Below are positions 17,901-25,444 of a stretch of 64,000 nucleotides of DNA, in pieces. The position numbers and the translations under genes are program-made. The DNA comes from Streptomyces sp. 11x1. Its GTDB lineage: Bacteria > Actinomycetota > Actinomycetes > Streptomycetales > Streptomycetaceae. The DNA is taken from positions 7,775,001-7,839,000 of the forward strand of contig NZ_CP122458.1 in NCBI RefSeq assembly GCF_032598905.1. The letters run 5' to 3'. Every line of letters starts with the position of its first letter. The stretch's first letter is position 1. The notes under the pieces were generated by a model. The model ran no database searches and was not told the DNA's origin. It saw only the letters and a list, made by a program, of their open reading frames with translations.

Positions 17901-18660
17901 ACGGAAGATCTCCGAGACCCAGGTCTCCGACACCTACCCGAACGGCGTGACCACGACCTACGCCTACGACACGGCCTCCCATGTCGTCACCGAGACCGGC
18001 GCCGGGGTCAAGAGCGAGCTCACCGACACCACCCACACCGCGCAGATCAAGCGCACCTACGACGAGGACGGCAACGTCCTGTCCGAAACCGTCAAGGACA
18101 CCACAGGTGGCGACACCGAGCGCGTGACGACCTACCACTACGACGAACACGGCCTGAACGACAGCGTCACCGACGCCGAGGCGAACACGACCCGCTTCCA
18201 GCACGACGGACTGGGCCGTGTCGAAGGCATGACGGACGCGGCGAACTCCCACTTCACATACTCCTACACCGCCCGAGGCCAGCACTCCGAGACGGTCCTC
18301 GACGACTGGCGAGGAGACCCCTCCGGGACGCTTCGCGACCTCGTGCTGGTCTCCAACGCCTACGACCCAGCCGGCCGTCTCGCCTCCACCACGGACGCGA
18401 TGGGCGCGACCACCGCGTACACCTACTACGACGACGGTCTGCCGGCCACGACCACGGCCAGGCAGGTCACCCAGTCCGACGCGAGCAAGCGCGACATCGT
18501 GCTGGAGAGCAACACGTACGACGCCGCGGGCAACCTGATCAAACAGGTCACCGGCGGCGGGAAGACCACCGAGACGTTCACCGTCGACGCGCTGGGCCGT
18601 ACCGAACGCAGCGTGCTCGACCCGGGGGGGCCTGGACCGCACAGCCACGTACAGCTATGA
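11986..18660 (+). CDS. Giant secreted Rhs/YD-repeat toxin, N-terminal part (frame broken at 18624-18630)
   Basis: 2,224 residues from GTG 11986, chosen for the adjacent G-rich ribosome site and because it begins a Sec signal peptide (PLVVSVVLLMAVLTG, then Ala-rich cleavage region). A DNRLRE-type beta domain follows (codons near 13060-13620), then an Ig-like segment, an Rhs entry domain with NYVTAATDAAI and LAVTRTYNSLDPRSDGAFGAGW (14350-14490), three LamG-like domains (14985-17265) and YD repeats of the Y-D-x-x-G-R type. The frame ends at VLDPGGPGPHSHVQL. Removing one G from the G7 run restores GLDRTATYSYD and joins the next ORF, giving about 3,549 residues. Rhs shells encapsulate a C-terminal toxin used against neighbouring bacteria. 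The break is either a sequencing error or a disabling or switchable mutation. Confidence 0.88.
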   Translation: MRPARPLVVSVVLLMAVLTGTERAVLAADRSGEASTGSAPDQRWGSADGRSHKASAEATDAAAKGGNDGPLRGRGELPVEGQSGTTELRATSKPPEPGSVKEVAAPDAPAADGFDDEDSKEVKDKRKERERTFLNEDGTYTTRFYSEPVNFRAKDGSWKDVDTTLVPQEESGPRTMSAEEGDWETRSTETPIEFAGSADGDPLVRMQVGDGLSIGYAVEGASAAVGQAEGSVIIYPDVRRDADLELISGSDSVKETLVLKDADAPTTWRFPLELQGLTARIDEHGSVVFVDADGNGRAWMPAGWMQDSNLAEDANEGSISSGVTFSLDEASGRQVLVVKLDEAWLSDPERVFPVRVDPSVKSFDSTSGTYVQSPYNQNFSSDSVLKVGTYDGGSHKAAAFLRFTGVESTLKNAWVLNTNLALYNTWSQSCTARPVTVHPITSNWSESTTTKYPGPSTGSSLASKSFAHGWRPSGTETWSCGPAWESIKLGSAGRKLVNDWTHARKKNYGLAVKASTSDSKGWKQFGSDDYPSGKPSLDVTWTKYGATYTMGDFTAPVTATSQGVQKLTVKNQGQETWPKGGDYKLRYNLYDSKGKEIEDSDKIAYTEMPEAVSPGESVTVDAKIAPLAPATYTLQWTMTDYGVSRFTTAGVPGPAIKFSAVNIPPQLTAASPGSGAVVDTLTPTLWAKGKDIDGYPKATLHYTFEVCEVEGSDLRKNCRKGTRSDETQWTVPSGWLSWGKTYAWYAYAYDGDETSARPGAALISTEVPQPTVTSHLGGADSGKEIGTRAGNYVTAATDAAITTVGPELAVTRTYNSLDPRSDGAFGAGWSTPWDMRLRQETEIGMVLVTLADGSQVRFGKNADGTYAGPAGGSLTLQNQGGAWQLRERSGSVYHFLAGGVLSRIVDSAGRGQKVQHQSETGGPVIKVIDELSGRSLIFTWSGDHVDTVTTSVVGPEAPGLAWSYSYDGDRLTKVCPPSSTSKCTQYAYDTGSVYRSGVLDASPTSYWRLGESEGATAASDAPSRTGLNDAAYRDVTLGGASAIAGTTDTSGGFDGTDSAVELPSDTLQSTAYPTIELWFKTTKATAVLVGFQNEELGDKPTSYRPVLNIDAAGKLRGEFRRVGVTGATGPITSTTAVTDGAWHHAVLTASATGQTLYLDGKKVGSIAGAVADQSRDYAYLGAGYASASWMGVATGEYRFAGQLDEVALYAHPLNAATIAEHYAARASVGQITKVTLPSGRTHATAVYDSGSGRLKEHTDANGGTWTVSAPSYSNASSSYARTIQGGGATGYWRLGERSGAEAASPLGEELNGSYLDGARPGSPGIFTSGDDTAAEFDGSGAVEVPTEALGTATAMSVELWFKTTEPGVLATMQNAEFGETPTGWRPMLLIDADGKLRGKFDPAATSLLSTKTVIDGQWHHVTLTGNAQAQALYLDGRRQAYNQHGVPTLRHPHVLIGGGYASTGWDGQAGGYRNFTGQIDEVAFYDKAIVPFTLSGSSWVASTSRSSAPAAHFQARKDLTSGSDTQYQGVTTADTPAAYWRLGEASGTALASELGGSDATATFHPDTSAADTGLDVDGIFGPSGNSALSADGTTYTELPGSLLAGTTELAVELWFNTSTPTGVLLGFQDAPINQVPGSFRPVLNIDEAGKLRGEFRRAGVTGATGPLTSAQAVTDGQWHHVVLSADATAQTLYLDGVKVGSITGAVSDQSRPYAYLGAGYASESWMGVDPDPYHYQGTLDEVALYRHPLTAEQVSAHYRAQAEPADSTLTSTVKVTDPKQKTSSATYDALRGQRVLSRTDATGAVTGYAYDTGGNLHTVTDPNGHATITGHDKRGNTVSTTTCRDADSCWTSFSSYHVNEADPLDLRNDKPLTVRDQRSKDHKDDRYRASFTYNSLGLPTSTVRADGTASSTTYTAGTEAAVGGGTVPAGLVDKETTAGGAVTAYRYFSNGDLAEVTSPSGLVTKHTYDGLGRKISETQVSDTYPNGVTTTYAYDTASHVVTETGAGVKSELTDTTHTAQIKRTYDEDGNVLSETVKDTTGGDTERVTTYHYDEHGLNDSVTDAEANTTRFQHDGLGRVEGMTDAANSHFTYSYTARGQHSETVLDDWRGDPSGTLRDLVLVSNAYDPAGRLASTTDAMGATTAYTYYDDGLPATTTARQVTQSDASKRDIVLESNTYDAAGNLIKQVTGGGKTTETFTVDALGRTERSVLDPGGPGPHSHVQL
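14985..17265 (+). repeat. Three LamG-like domain repeats inside the Rhs gene
   Basis: Three roughly 600-680-base units encode concanavalin/LamG-like domains beginning YWRLGE (about 15001, 15856 and 16600) and sharing ELWFKTT/ELWFNTS, RPVLNID.AGKLRGEFRR, W.HHV.L.A and LYLDG.K blocks. The first and third copies are the most alike, including near-identical runs around 15480-15550 and 17090-17160. The second is more diverged. They may bind sugars or surface ligands on target cells. Confidence 0.8.
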
Positions 18661-18748
18661 CGCCGACGACCGGGTCAAGGAGGAGACCCAGACCATCACC
18701 GGAGGCAAGACGCTCAGCACGAAGTCCGAGTACGACTCGGCGGGCAAC

Positions 18749-21700
18749 GTGAAGAAGCAGACGGTCACCGACGGCACGAGCACCCACACCACGACCCACA
18801 CCTACGACCGGCGTGGACTGGAACTGACCTCGGTCGCCCCGCGCGGCAACGAGCCGGGTGCGACCGCCGCGGCCCACACCACCACCTACCGGTACGACGA
18901 GCTGGGGCGCCTCGTCCAGGAGACGGCACCGCAGGTCCAGGCCGAGGAGAACGGCGGTTCCGCCACGGCGGTGCAGCCGGTCACCCGCACCGGCTACAAC
19001 ACCTTCGGCGACGTCACCCGGGTCAAGGACACCCGGGGCCAGGTGACCCGTACGGAGACGGACAGGCTCGGCCGTACGACCGCGGTGACCCTGCCCGGCT
19101 ACACCCCGCCCGGAGGTACCGAGCTCACGGCCACGCTTCGCACCACTTACACCCCGCTCGGACTCCAGGAATCCCTCACCGACCCGCTGGGCCGGGTCAC
19201 CAGCTACGGGTATGACCAGCTGGGCAGGGTGATCGACAGGACCGACCCGCCAGCCGACCCGGTCGGCGCGCTCCTCGACGGCGGCAGCTCAGAGATCCAG
19301 GTCGGTCCGGTCACGGCCGACGACGGCGGAGGAATATCCAGGTTCACCTGGACACCCACCGGCCTCCAACTGTCGGCGACGGACCCGACCGGAGCCCGCG
19401 CCGAGGCGACGTACGACGAACTCGGCCGCCAGCTGACCTCGACGGTCGTCGAGCGCTACCCGAGCGTGCAGAACCTGACCAGCCACTACACATGGGACGA
19501 CGCGGGCAACCAGACGCTGTCGCGGACTCCTGCCGGCCGGATCACCTCGTCCACGTACAACCCCGCCGGAGAGACCATGTCGGTGACCGACGCGGTGGGC
19601 ACCGCGCGGTTCGCCTACGACGGCCTCGGTCGCCAGACCGAGTTCGTCGACGCCACCGGGCGAAGGACGGTGACCGCGTACAACGCACTCGACGACGTCA
19701 CCGCGACGACCGACTACGGCACCGGTACCACAGCCCTGCGCACCGTCGGTCAGGAGTACGACGCCGACGGCAACCGCACGGCTCTGATCTCGGCGGAGAA
19801 GAAGGTCCGCACGACGTTCAAGTACGACGCCCTCGGCCGGATGACCGAGCAGCTGGAGCCGGTCACCTCCACCAAGTCCCTCACCACCACCTTCGGCTAC
19901 GACGCCGCGGGCAACCGCACCCGCTTCACGGACGGCCGGAGCAACACCACGGTCTACACCTTCAACAGCTGGGGTCTGCCGCAGTCCACGATCGAACCCG
20001 TCACGACGGCCACCCCGGACGCGGCGGACCGTACCTGGACCACCGTCTACGACCGCGCGGGGCAGCCGGTGACCGAGCTGCTCCCGGGCGGTGTGAAGCG
20101 CGAGAGCACCTATGACGGCCTGGGCAGGCTGATCGGCGAGACCGGCTCCGGCGCGGAGGCGGCCACCACCGCCCGCACCCTGGAGTACGACCTGGCCGGC
20201 CGGCTCACCGTCGTCGGCGTCGCCGGCGGCGCGACTCGGAACACGTACACCTACAACGACCGGGGTCAGCTCCTGACCGCGGCCGGTGCGGGCGGCGTCT
20301 CCGAGTACACGTACGACCTCGACGGCAACATGACGCACCGCAAGACCGCTGCGGGCAGCACCGACTACGGATACGACAGCGCCGGACGGCTCGACTGGGT
20401 CTGGGACTCCCTCACCGGCAACGACATCTGGTACGACTTCGACGCCGCCGGCCGGCCGAAGCTGGAGCGCTACGCGGTCAAGCCGGACGGTTCCACGGCC
20501 TGGACGGAGTCGACGCGCCGTACGTACAGCTATGACGACCTCGGCCGCCTCACCGGGGACAAGGTCACCCTTCCCGACGGCACGGGCGGCATCGCGTCGA
20601 CGGACTACACCTACGACCTCGACGATCAGGTGAAGACCAAGAAGACCACGGGTACCGCCGGAGCCACCACCAACACCTACGGCTACGACGACGCCGGGCG
20701 CCTGACCTCCTGGGCCCACGGCGGCAGCACGACGACATACGAGTGGGACGACGCCGGCAACCGCACCAAGTCCGGCTCCGTCAGCGCGACGTTCGACGAC
20801 CGCAACCGCCAACTGACGGACGGGACGAAGTCCTTCACGTACACCCCGCGCGGCACGCTCTCCGCGGTGAACAGCGGCACCGGCACTAAGCGGTCGCTGA
20901 CCTTCGACGCCTTCGAACGGAAGACGACCGACAGCGGGGTCGCGTACTCCTACGACTCGCTGGACCGCATCCAGACGCGGGGTTCGACGACCTTCGCCTA
21001 CGACGGAGGCTCGGGCGACCTGGCCACCGACGGCGACAGCAAGTACAACCGCACACCGGAGGGCACCCTGCTCTCCGCCTCGACCGGCACCACCGGACTG
21101 TGGGCTCTCACCGACCAGCACACCGACCTCGTCGCGGGCCTTGCTGCTGACGGCAAGACGGTCAACGGCTCCACGGCCTACGACCCCTTCGGCGTGGAGA
21201 TCGCCACCAACGGGACGACGCCCTCAGTCGGCTACCAGTCCGGTTACACCGACCCGACGTCGGGTGACGTCAACATGGCGGCCCGCTGGTACCAGCCGGG
21301 TACGGGCTCCTTCGGTTCCCGGGACACCTGGCAGCTCGATCCCGTGCCATCGGCCCAGGGCAACCGGTACGGATACGCCAACGACGACCCGGTCAACGGA
21401 ACGGACCCGACCGGACACGCGTGCGCGTGCGGTGGCGGAAGCGGACGGATGGGTGTGGGCGGCCTCCGGCGCGGATCCGGGCCGGGCACCAGGTACGGCG
21501 ACGCCGCACCGAAGAGGCACATACCCGACCGAAGGTCCGGCCGTAGGAGTACGCCCGGAAGCACAAAGCGCAACTTGGGGATCAGCCGGGCCCAGGCCCG
21601 CAAGAACGCCCAGGAGATGGCGCGCCTGGACCGACGGTTCTCCACGAGGAGGCCCGTCACGGGACGCTCGACGGGAACCGGCAACTCCTACCGCGGATGC

Positions 21701-22636
21701 ACCTACGGTTGCTCGACCACCTCGTACAGGGGCACCGGCGCGACCCGTGGCACGGGCTCCTCACGTGGTACCGCAAACACTCGACCCCCGAAGCCCCCGA
21801 CCCCGCAGAACCCGAACCGCGGCAAGAACCCGACGACGGCTCCTACTCGGCCGGTGCCCAGACCGAGGGTCGACGTGGGACGCGTCAAGCAGCAGGCGCT
21901 GCAGCGCGCTGTCGTGGTGGACCAGAGAGCGGTCATCGCGGCGACCTTCGACGGCGACGAGGAGTACACCCCCGAGCTGCAGGAAGCCCTTGACGGGGCG
22001 CCCTCACAGGGCCGTGACAGCACTGGTGATGACGCCCAGGACTGTCGACGGAGTGGTCGCGGTTGGGTGGAATACGGCGAGGCTGAGTCTGCGTACGGCA
22101 ACCGGGCCAGCGGTGTCGAGGCCTGCCTTGACACCGCCTATCTGGAGAGCAACCCAGGTAGCGACGTGAGCCGTGATATCCGGCCACCGGGGTATGAATG
22201 GGCTGGCCGCTTCGCTCGTCACCTCGGTCTGGTCCCCAGAGAAGCGATCAACAACTGCCATTTGCTTGGCAGAGACCTGGGTGGTTCGGGAACCGACCTC
22301 AGGAATCTATCCACCTGCTCCCGGCAGGCGAACACCTGGGTGCGGGGTGACGGGCGGCTTGAGCACAACATGTACAACTTCGAATCGCGGACGAACAGGG
22401 CGATCGAGAGTGGACAGGTCGTGCGTTACTCTGTTACACCCAAGTATGATGGTGCGCGGACTGTTCCGGTGGCATTCCAGATCGCTGCCTCGGGCGTGTA
22501 TAAGAATGGGGCGCCAGGAATCGACTTCGACACGGTCGTGCCGAACTCGCTCTACAGTCCGTCGCGACAGCAATGGAGAAACCTGGGTCTCGTGACACAC
22601 AACGGTGTGCCCCAGCCGATTGGATCGATGCCATGA
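18749..22636 (+). CDS. Rhs/YD-repeat toxin, C-terminal part with nuclease toxin domain
   Basis: Continues the Rhs gene; the open frame actually extends back to 18629, and 18749 is only the first ATG. YD repeats run to about 21400 and end with the classic core boundary RYGYANDDPVNGTDPTG. A low-complexity Arg/Gly/Thr/Pro linker (21420-22000) leads to the toxin. The final ~140 residues have NNCHLLGRDLGGSGTDLRNLSTC, HNMYNFESR and YSVTPKYDG, matching the layout of the Endonuclease_NS_2 (DNA/RNA non-specific nuclease) group. The likely catalytic histidine is encoded at 22259-22261, with NCH in place of the usual RGH. The stop overlaps the immunity gene by ATGA. If the upstream frameshift is real, this toxin is not exported by this gene. 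Confidence 0.85.
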   Translation: MKKQTVTDGTSTHTTTHTYDRRGLELTSVAPRGNEPGATAAAHTTTYRYDELGRLVQETAPQVQAEENGGSATAVQPVTRTGYNTFGDVTRVKDTRGQVTRTETDRLGRTTAVTLPGYTPPGGTELTATLRTTYTPLGLQESLTDPLGRVTSYGYDQLGRVIDRTDPPADPVGALLDGGSSEIQVGPVTADDGGGISRFTWTPTGLQLSATDPTGARAEATYDELGRQLTSTVVERYPSVQNLTSHYTWDDAGNQTLSRTPAGRITSSTYNPAGETMSVTDAVGTARFAYDGLGRQTEFVDATGRRTVTAYNALDDVTATTDYGTGTTALRTVGQEYDADGNRTALISAEKKVRTTFKYDALGRMTEQLEPVTSTKSLTTTFGYDAAGNRTRFTDGRSNTTVYTFNSWGLPQSTIEPVTTATPDAADRTWTTVYDRAGQPVTELLPGGVKRESTYDGLGRLIGETGSGAEAATTARTLEYDLAGRLTVVGVAGGATRNTYTYNDRGQLLTAAGAGGVSEYTYDLDGNMTHRKTAAGSTDYGYDSAGRLDWVWDSLTGNDIWYDFDAAGRPKLERYAVKPDGSTAWTESTRRTYSYDDLGRLTGDKVTLPDGTGGIASTDYTYDLDDQVKTKKTTGTAGATTNTYGYDDAGRLTSWAHGGSTTTYEWDDAGNRTKSGSVSATFDDRNRQLTDGTKSFTYTPRGTLSAVNSGTGTKRSLTFDAFERKTTDSGVAYSYDSLDRIQTRGSTTFAYDGGSGDLATDGDSKYNRTPEGTLLSASTGTTGLWALTDQHTDLVAGLAADGKTVNGSTAYDPFGVEIATNGTTPSVGYQSGYTDPTSGDVNMAARWYQPGTGSFGSRDTWQLDPVPSAQGNRYGYANDDPVNGTDPTGHACACGGGSGRMGVGGLRRGSGPGTRYGDAAPKRHIPDRRSGRRSTPGSTKRNLGISRAQARKNAQEMARLDRRFSTRRPVTGRSTGTGNSYRGCTYGCSTTSYRGTGATRGTGSSRGTANTRPPKPPTPQNPNRGKNPTTAPTRPVPRPRVDVGRVKQQALQRAVVVDQRAVIAATFDGDEEYTPELQEALDGAPSQGRDSTGDDAQDCRRSGRGWVEYGEAESAYGNRASGVEACLDTAYLESNPGSDVSRDIRPPGYEWAGRFARHLGLVPREAINNCHLLGRDLGGSGTDLRNLSTCSRQANTWVRGDGRLEHNMYNFESRTNRAIESGQVVRYSVTPKYDGARTVPVAFQIAASGVYKNGAPGIDFDTVVPNSLYSPSRQQWRNLGLVTHNGVPQPIGSMP

Positions 22637-23232
22637 CTTCATTTTCCGGCGACGATATGGCCCGCCTCCTGGCCGTCATGCCGGCCGATCTGGGTGAGGA
22701 CCAAGGGGTCGACTGGGCTGCGCTCCGAACGGCCTGGGGGCGGGGTTTTCCCTCGGACTACATGGCTTTCATGTCGCACTACGGAGCGGGAGCCATCGAC
22801 GACTCCTTCTCGATCCTGGTGCCGAACACGCCGGACCGGTCCGTGGAAGGTGGCATGGCAGGGGAGACACGCAATGCGGCGGGCCTGTGGGATGAGGGTT
22901 CTGCTCCTCTCCTGGCCTGGGGGTTGACCGTGGCAGCGGACATCGTCTGCTGGAAGACGGAGCACGAAGATCCGGACCGCTGGCCGGTTGTCGTCTGGCG
23001 GCGCCAGAAATCGTCCCCTCGGTGGGCCGAGTACGACCGGGGCATGAGTGGATTTCTCTGTGGGCTCTTCTCTCGTGACTTCGACGAGTGCCCACTGAGC
23101 GATACGACCCTGTGGGGGAACTCGACACCGAGGTTCGTCAGCGTCGGTCAGGAACAACGACTCCTCGACGAGGGGCTGAACCCCTGGACCGGGGAACCTG
23201 ACCCCTACGTGAACCTGTCGTTCGACGACTGA
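22633..23232 (+). CDS. SMI1/KNR4-type immunity protein to the Rhs nuclease
   Basis: 199 residues from ATG 22633, which overlaps the toxin stop (ATGA). The segment WAALRTAWGRGFPSDYMAFMSHYGAG matches the SMI1/KNR4 (SUKH) immunity fold signature, in which an early helix is followed by LP.DY..F...YG.G. The C-terminal half, with WPVVVWRR and GMSGFLCGLF, fits the later part of this fold. SUKH proteins are common immunity partners of polymorphic nuclease toxins. Immediate coupling to the toxin gene makes cognate immunity the obvious role. Base composition is less G+C-rich than the neighbours, as is usual for exchanged immunity genes. Confidence 0.8.
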   Translation: MTSFSGDDMARLLAVMPADLGEDQGVDWAALRTAWGRGFPSDYMAFMSHYGAGAIDDSFSILVPNTPDRSVEGGMAGETRNAAGLWDEGSAPLLAWGLTVAADIVCWKTEHEDPDRWPVVVWRRQKSSPRWAEYDRGMSGFLCGLFSRDFDECPLSDTTLWGNSTPRFVSVGQEQRLLDEGLNPWTGEPDPYVNLSFDD

Positions 23233-23249
23233 CGAGTAAAGGTCGTCCG

Positions 23250-23774
23250 GTGGAACTCTCTCGGTTCCGTGAATTCCTGGGGCAGCCGCAGGTCAACGGA
23301 GACATCAGCCGTGACTGGCGAGCTCTGGAAGCAGGCCTGGCGGAGCAGCTTCCTCAGGATTACAAGGAGTTCGTGACGGCTTACGGGCCGGGCTGTATCA
23401 ATGATCAGCTCTACCTCTTTCACCCGCGAGCGGCGGGAGGAGAAGAGGGATTGAGGCTCGAATCGTTGTGGGAGCAGGCCTCTCAGGCGTTTGGAGACCT
23501 CTCCAGCAGTTATCCTGAGCTCTATCCGTTTGCGATCTATCCAGCCCGCGGTGGATGCCTTCCGGTATGTCGCTCGATCTCGGGTAATCACGTGTTCATC
23601 CAGCCTCCGGCGAAAAGAGGGGATGGTTGGTCGGTGGTTGTGGAAATGGGGGAGTGGGCTCGGCTGGATATGTCGTTCACGGATTTTCTGTGGTCGGCGT
23701 TGAGCGGCGAACTGGAAATCCCGATCATTGAAGGGGATGCCTCGTTCGAGAGGGTCGGCGGAGTCCAGCCATAG
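23250..23774 (+). CDS. Second SMI1/KNR4-type immunity protein
   Basis: 174 residues from GTG 23250, with AAAGG upstream. The motif LAEQLPQDYKEFVTAYGPGCINDQLYLFHP is a textbook SUKH signature, and GDGWSVVVEMGEWARLDMSFTDFLWSALSGE is the usual C-terminal end. It lies 17 bases after the first immunity gene and is clearly lower in G+C. It is not a close duplicate of its neighbour. It may protect against a related toxin variant, since orphan immunity genes often accumulate downstream of Rhs loci, or both may be needed. Confidence 0.82.
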   Translation: MELSRFREFLGQPQVNGDISRDWRALEAGLAEQLPQDYKEFVTAYGPGCINDQLYLFHPRAAGGEEGLRLESLWEQASQAFGDLSSSYPELYPFAIYPARGGCLPVCRSISGNHVFIQPPAKRGDGWSVVVEMGEWARLDMSFTDFLWSALSGELEIPIIEGDASFERVGGVQP

Positions 23775-23992
23775 CTGGTTCGGCTGGGTCGGCCGATTCG
23801 GTCGCCGCAGTCGTAATTCGCGGGCAGAGCCCTGTGTGCAGACCGATCCTCGCAACGGGTCCGCGGCCCAGGCGTCGCCGCGGTGGAGTAGAGCCGGTGT
23901 GCGGGGGCACTCGGATTGCCGGAAAGCACGGGCGCGACGTGCGCCGAGACGTGGGGCTCCATCATCAAGTACGCCTATATCAGGGGAATGTG

Positions 23993-24280
23993 ATGACGAG
24001 TTACGGCGATTCTTCTTCTTCACTTCCCGATCACGCACCAACGGGCTGTGCCATCGCCAGCCTTGTCTGCGGAATCATCGGTATCTTCTTCTTCAACGTG
24101 ATCCTCGGCCCGCTGGCCATCGTGCTGGGTGTCGTAGGCCTGCGGCAGGCGGGGGTGAAGGGCGGCGGTGGCGTCGCCAGGGCCGGCATCGCCCTCGGCG
24201 TCGTGGACCTGGTCATCTTCGCGGTGCTGATCGCCGTGGCCGCGTCCAATGGCGGTTTCACCTGGTACGTCGGGGGCTGA
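23993..24280 (+). CDS. Small DUF4190-type membrane protein
   Basis: 95 residues from ATG 23993, preceded by GGGGAA. A short polar N terminus is followed by PTGCAIASLVCGIIGIFFFNVILGPLAIVLGVVGLRQA, then a Gly-rich turn and a second membrane segment LGVVDLVIFAVLIAVAAS. This two-helix arrangement with the GPLAIVLG core is typical of DUF4190 proteins, which are abundant and uncharacterised in Streptomyces. It stands alone after the Rhs locus and ahead of a strong terminator. Confidence 0.75.
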   Translation: MTSYGDSSSSLPDHAPTGCAIASLVCGIIGIFFFNVILGPLAIVLGVVGLRQAGVKGGGGVARAGIALGVVDLVIFAVLIAVAASNGGFTWYVGG

Positions 24281-24308
24281 CCGGCGAGCGTCGCTCGCTC
24301 CAGGCGTA

Positions 24309-24342
24309 CGTGGGCGGCTCGGCCTGAGCCGAGCCGCCCACG
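24309..24342 (+). terminator. Strong hairpin terminator after the DUF4190 gene
   Basis: Perfect 14-bp arms CGTGGGCGGCTCGG (24309-24322) and CCGAGCCGCCCACG (24329-24342) with a 6-base loop, 29 bases after the stop. It can also block read-through from the convergent oxidoreductase gene. Confidence 0.85.
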
Positions 24343-24389
24343 GCGTTTCCGGTCGGCTCGGGTGAGCCGCCCCGTTGCGCCCGCGCCCC

Positions 24390-25256
24390 TCACCCCACCA
24401 ACCCCACCACCTCCGCCAACCGCCCCCACTCCTTCCTCGGCAGCGCGTCGCCCTCCCGCCCGTCGAGCACCTGGAGAGCCACATGGTCCGCGCCGGCCGC
24501 GTGGAACTCGTCCACCCGTGCCCGGATTCGATCATCGTCACCCCATGCGTACACCGCGTCGATCAGGCGGTCGCTGCCCCCGTCCGCGAGGTCGGGTTCG
24601 GTGAAGCCGAGACGGAGGAAGGTGTTCGTGTAGTTCGGCAGCCCTAGGTAGAAGGCGAGGTGGGCGCGGGCGACGGACCGGGCGCGGTCCGCGTCGGGCT
24701 CCAGGATCACCTTCAGTTCGGGGGCCAGGAGAGCGCCCGTGCCCAGCGTCTCGCGCGCCTCGGCCGTGTGTTCCGGGGTCACCAGGTACGGGTGTGAGCC
24801 GGCCGCCCGGTCCCGGGAGAGGCGGAGCATGCGCGGGCCCAGCGCGGCCAGCACCCGACGGTCGGCGGGGACCCCAGCCGCGTCCAGGGCGTCCAGGTAG
24901 GCGACCATCGCGGCGTACGGGCGCCGGTACTGCTCCGCGAGCTTCGCGTGGCTCACGCCCAGGCCGAGGAGGAAGCGGCCGGGGTGGGCGGCGTCCAGCT
25001 CCCGGAAGCGCGCGGCCGTTTCGGCGGCCTCGTGCTGCCAGATGCTCTGGATGCCGGTGGCGACGGTGATTCGGGACGTGGCCTCGACCAGGGGGGCGGC
25101 GTGGTCGACCGACGTGCTGCCGCCCAGCCAGATTGCGCCGAAGCCGAGTTCCTCCAACTCGGCCGCCGCTTCTGCGACTTCACCGTGTCGAGCGGGATCC
25201 TCCGTTCGCAGTCCGATGCTCCAGATGCCGTGTCGACCCAGGTTCTGTTTCGCCAT
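24390..25256 (-). CDS. F420-dependent LLM-class oxidoreductase (TIGR03620-like)
   Basis: 288 residues from ATG 25256; a longer frame exists but starts with a poor leader. The protein begins GRHGIWSIGLRTEDPARHGEVAEAAAELEELGFGAIWLGG, the opening of luciferase-like monooxygenase (LLM) barrels that use coenzyme F420. ITVATGIQSIWQHEAAETAARFRELDAAHPGRFLLGLGVSH and the C-terminal ADHVALQVLDG continue the family pattern. The substrate cannot be predicted. It faces the DUF4190 gene and is divergent from the GH43 gene. An F420:NADPH oxidoreductase gene further along (57424) would supply reduced cofactor. Confidence 0.85.
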   Translation of the reverse strand: MAKQNLGRHGIWSIGLRTEDPARHGEVAEAAAELEELGFGAIWLGGSTSVDHAAPLVEATSRITVATGIQSIWQHEAAETAARFRELDAAHPGRFLLGLGVSHAKLAEQYRRPYAAMVAYLDALDAAGVPADRRVLAALGPRMLRLSRDRAAGSHPYLVTPEHTAEARETLGTGALLAPELKVILEPDADRARSVARAHLAFYLGLPNYTNTFLRLGFTEPDLADGGSDRLIDAVYAWGDDDRIRARVDEFHAAGADHVALQVLDGREGDALPRKEWGRLAEVVGLVG

Positions 25257-25378
25257 GCCATCGCCAACCCGGCCGCCTTCGGGATCTATTCCGACGGCCG
25301 CCTCGGCATCAAATCGTGTCGCATCCATTGACGCCCCTCCTGCCTCACCTTTACCTTCTGGCCGAAGTTACGCACAAC

Positions 25379-25394
25379 GTTCGCAATATCGAAC
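25379..25394. promoter_or_regulatory. Inverted repeat upstream of the arabinan genes (putative operator)
   Basis: GTTCG-CAATAT-CGAAC, a perfect 5-bp inverted repeat around an A/T core, sits 50 bp before the first GH43 start in an A/T-rich patch. Secreted glycosidase genes of Streptomyces are usually held off by repressors binding such sites. Which regulator would bind is unknown. Confidence 0.4.
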
Positions 25395-25444
25395 AATCTG
25401 CCTCTTGATCCCCTCCCCGAGAGCCGCCCCCGAAGGGACTTGCC

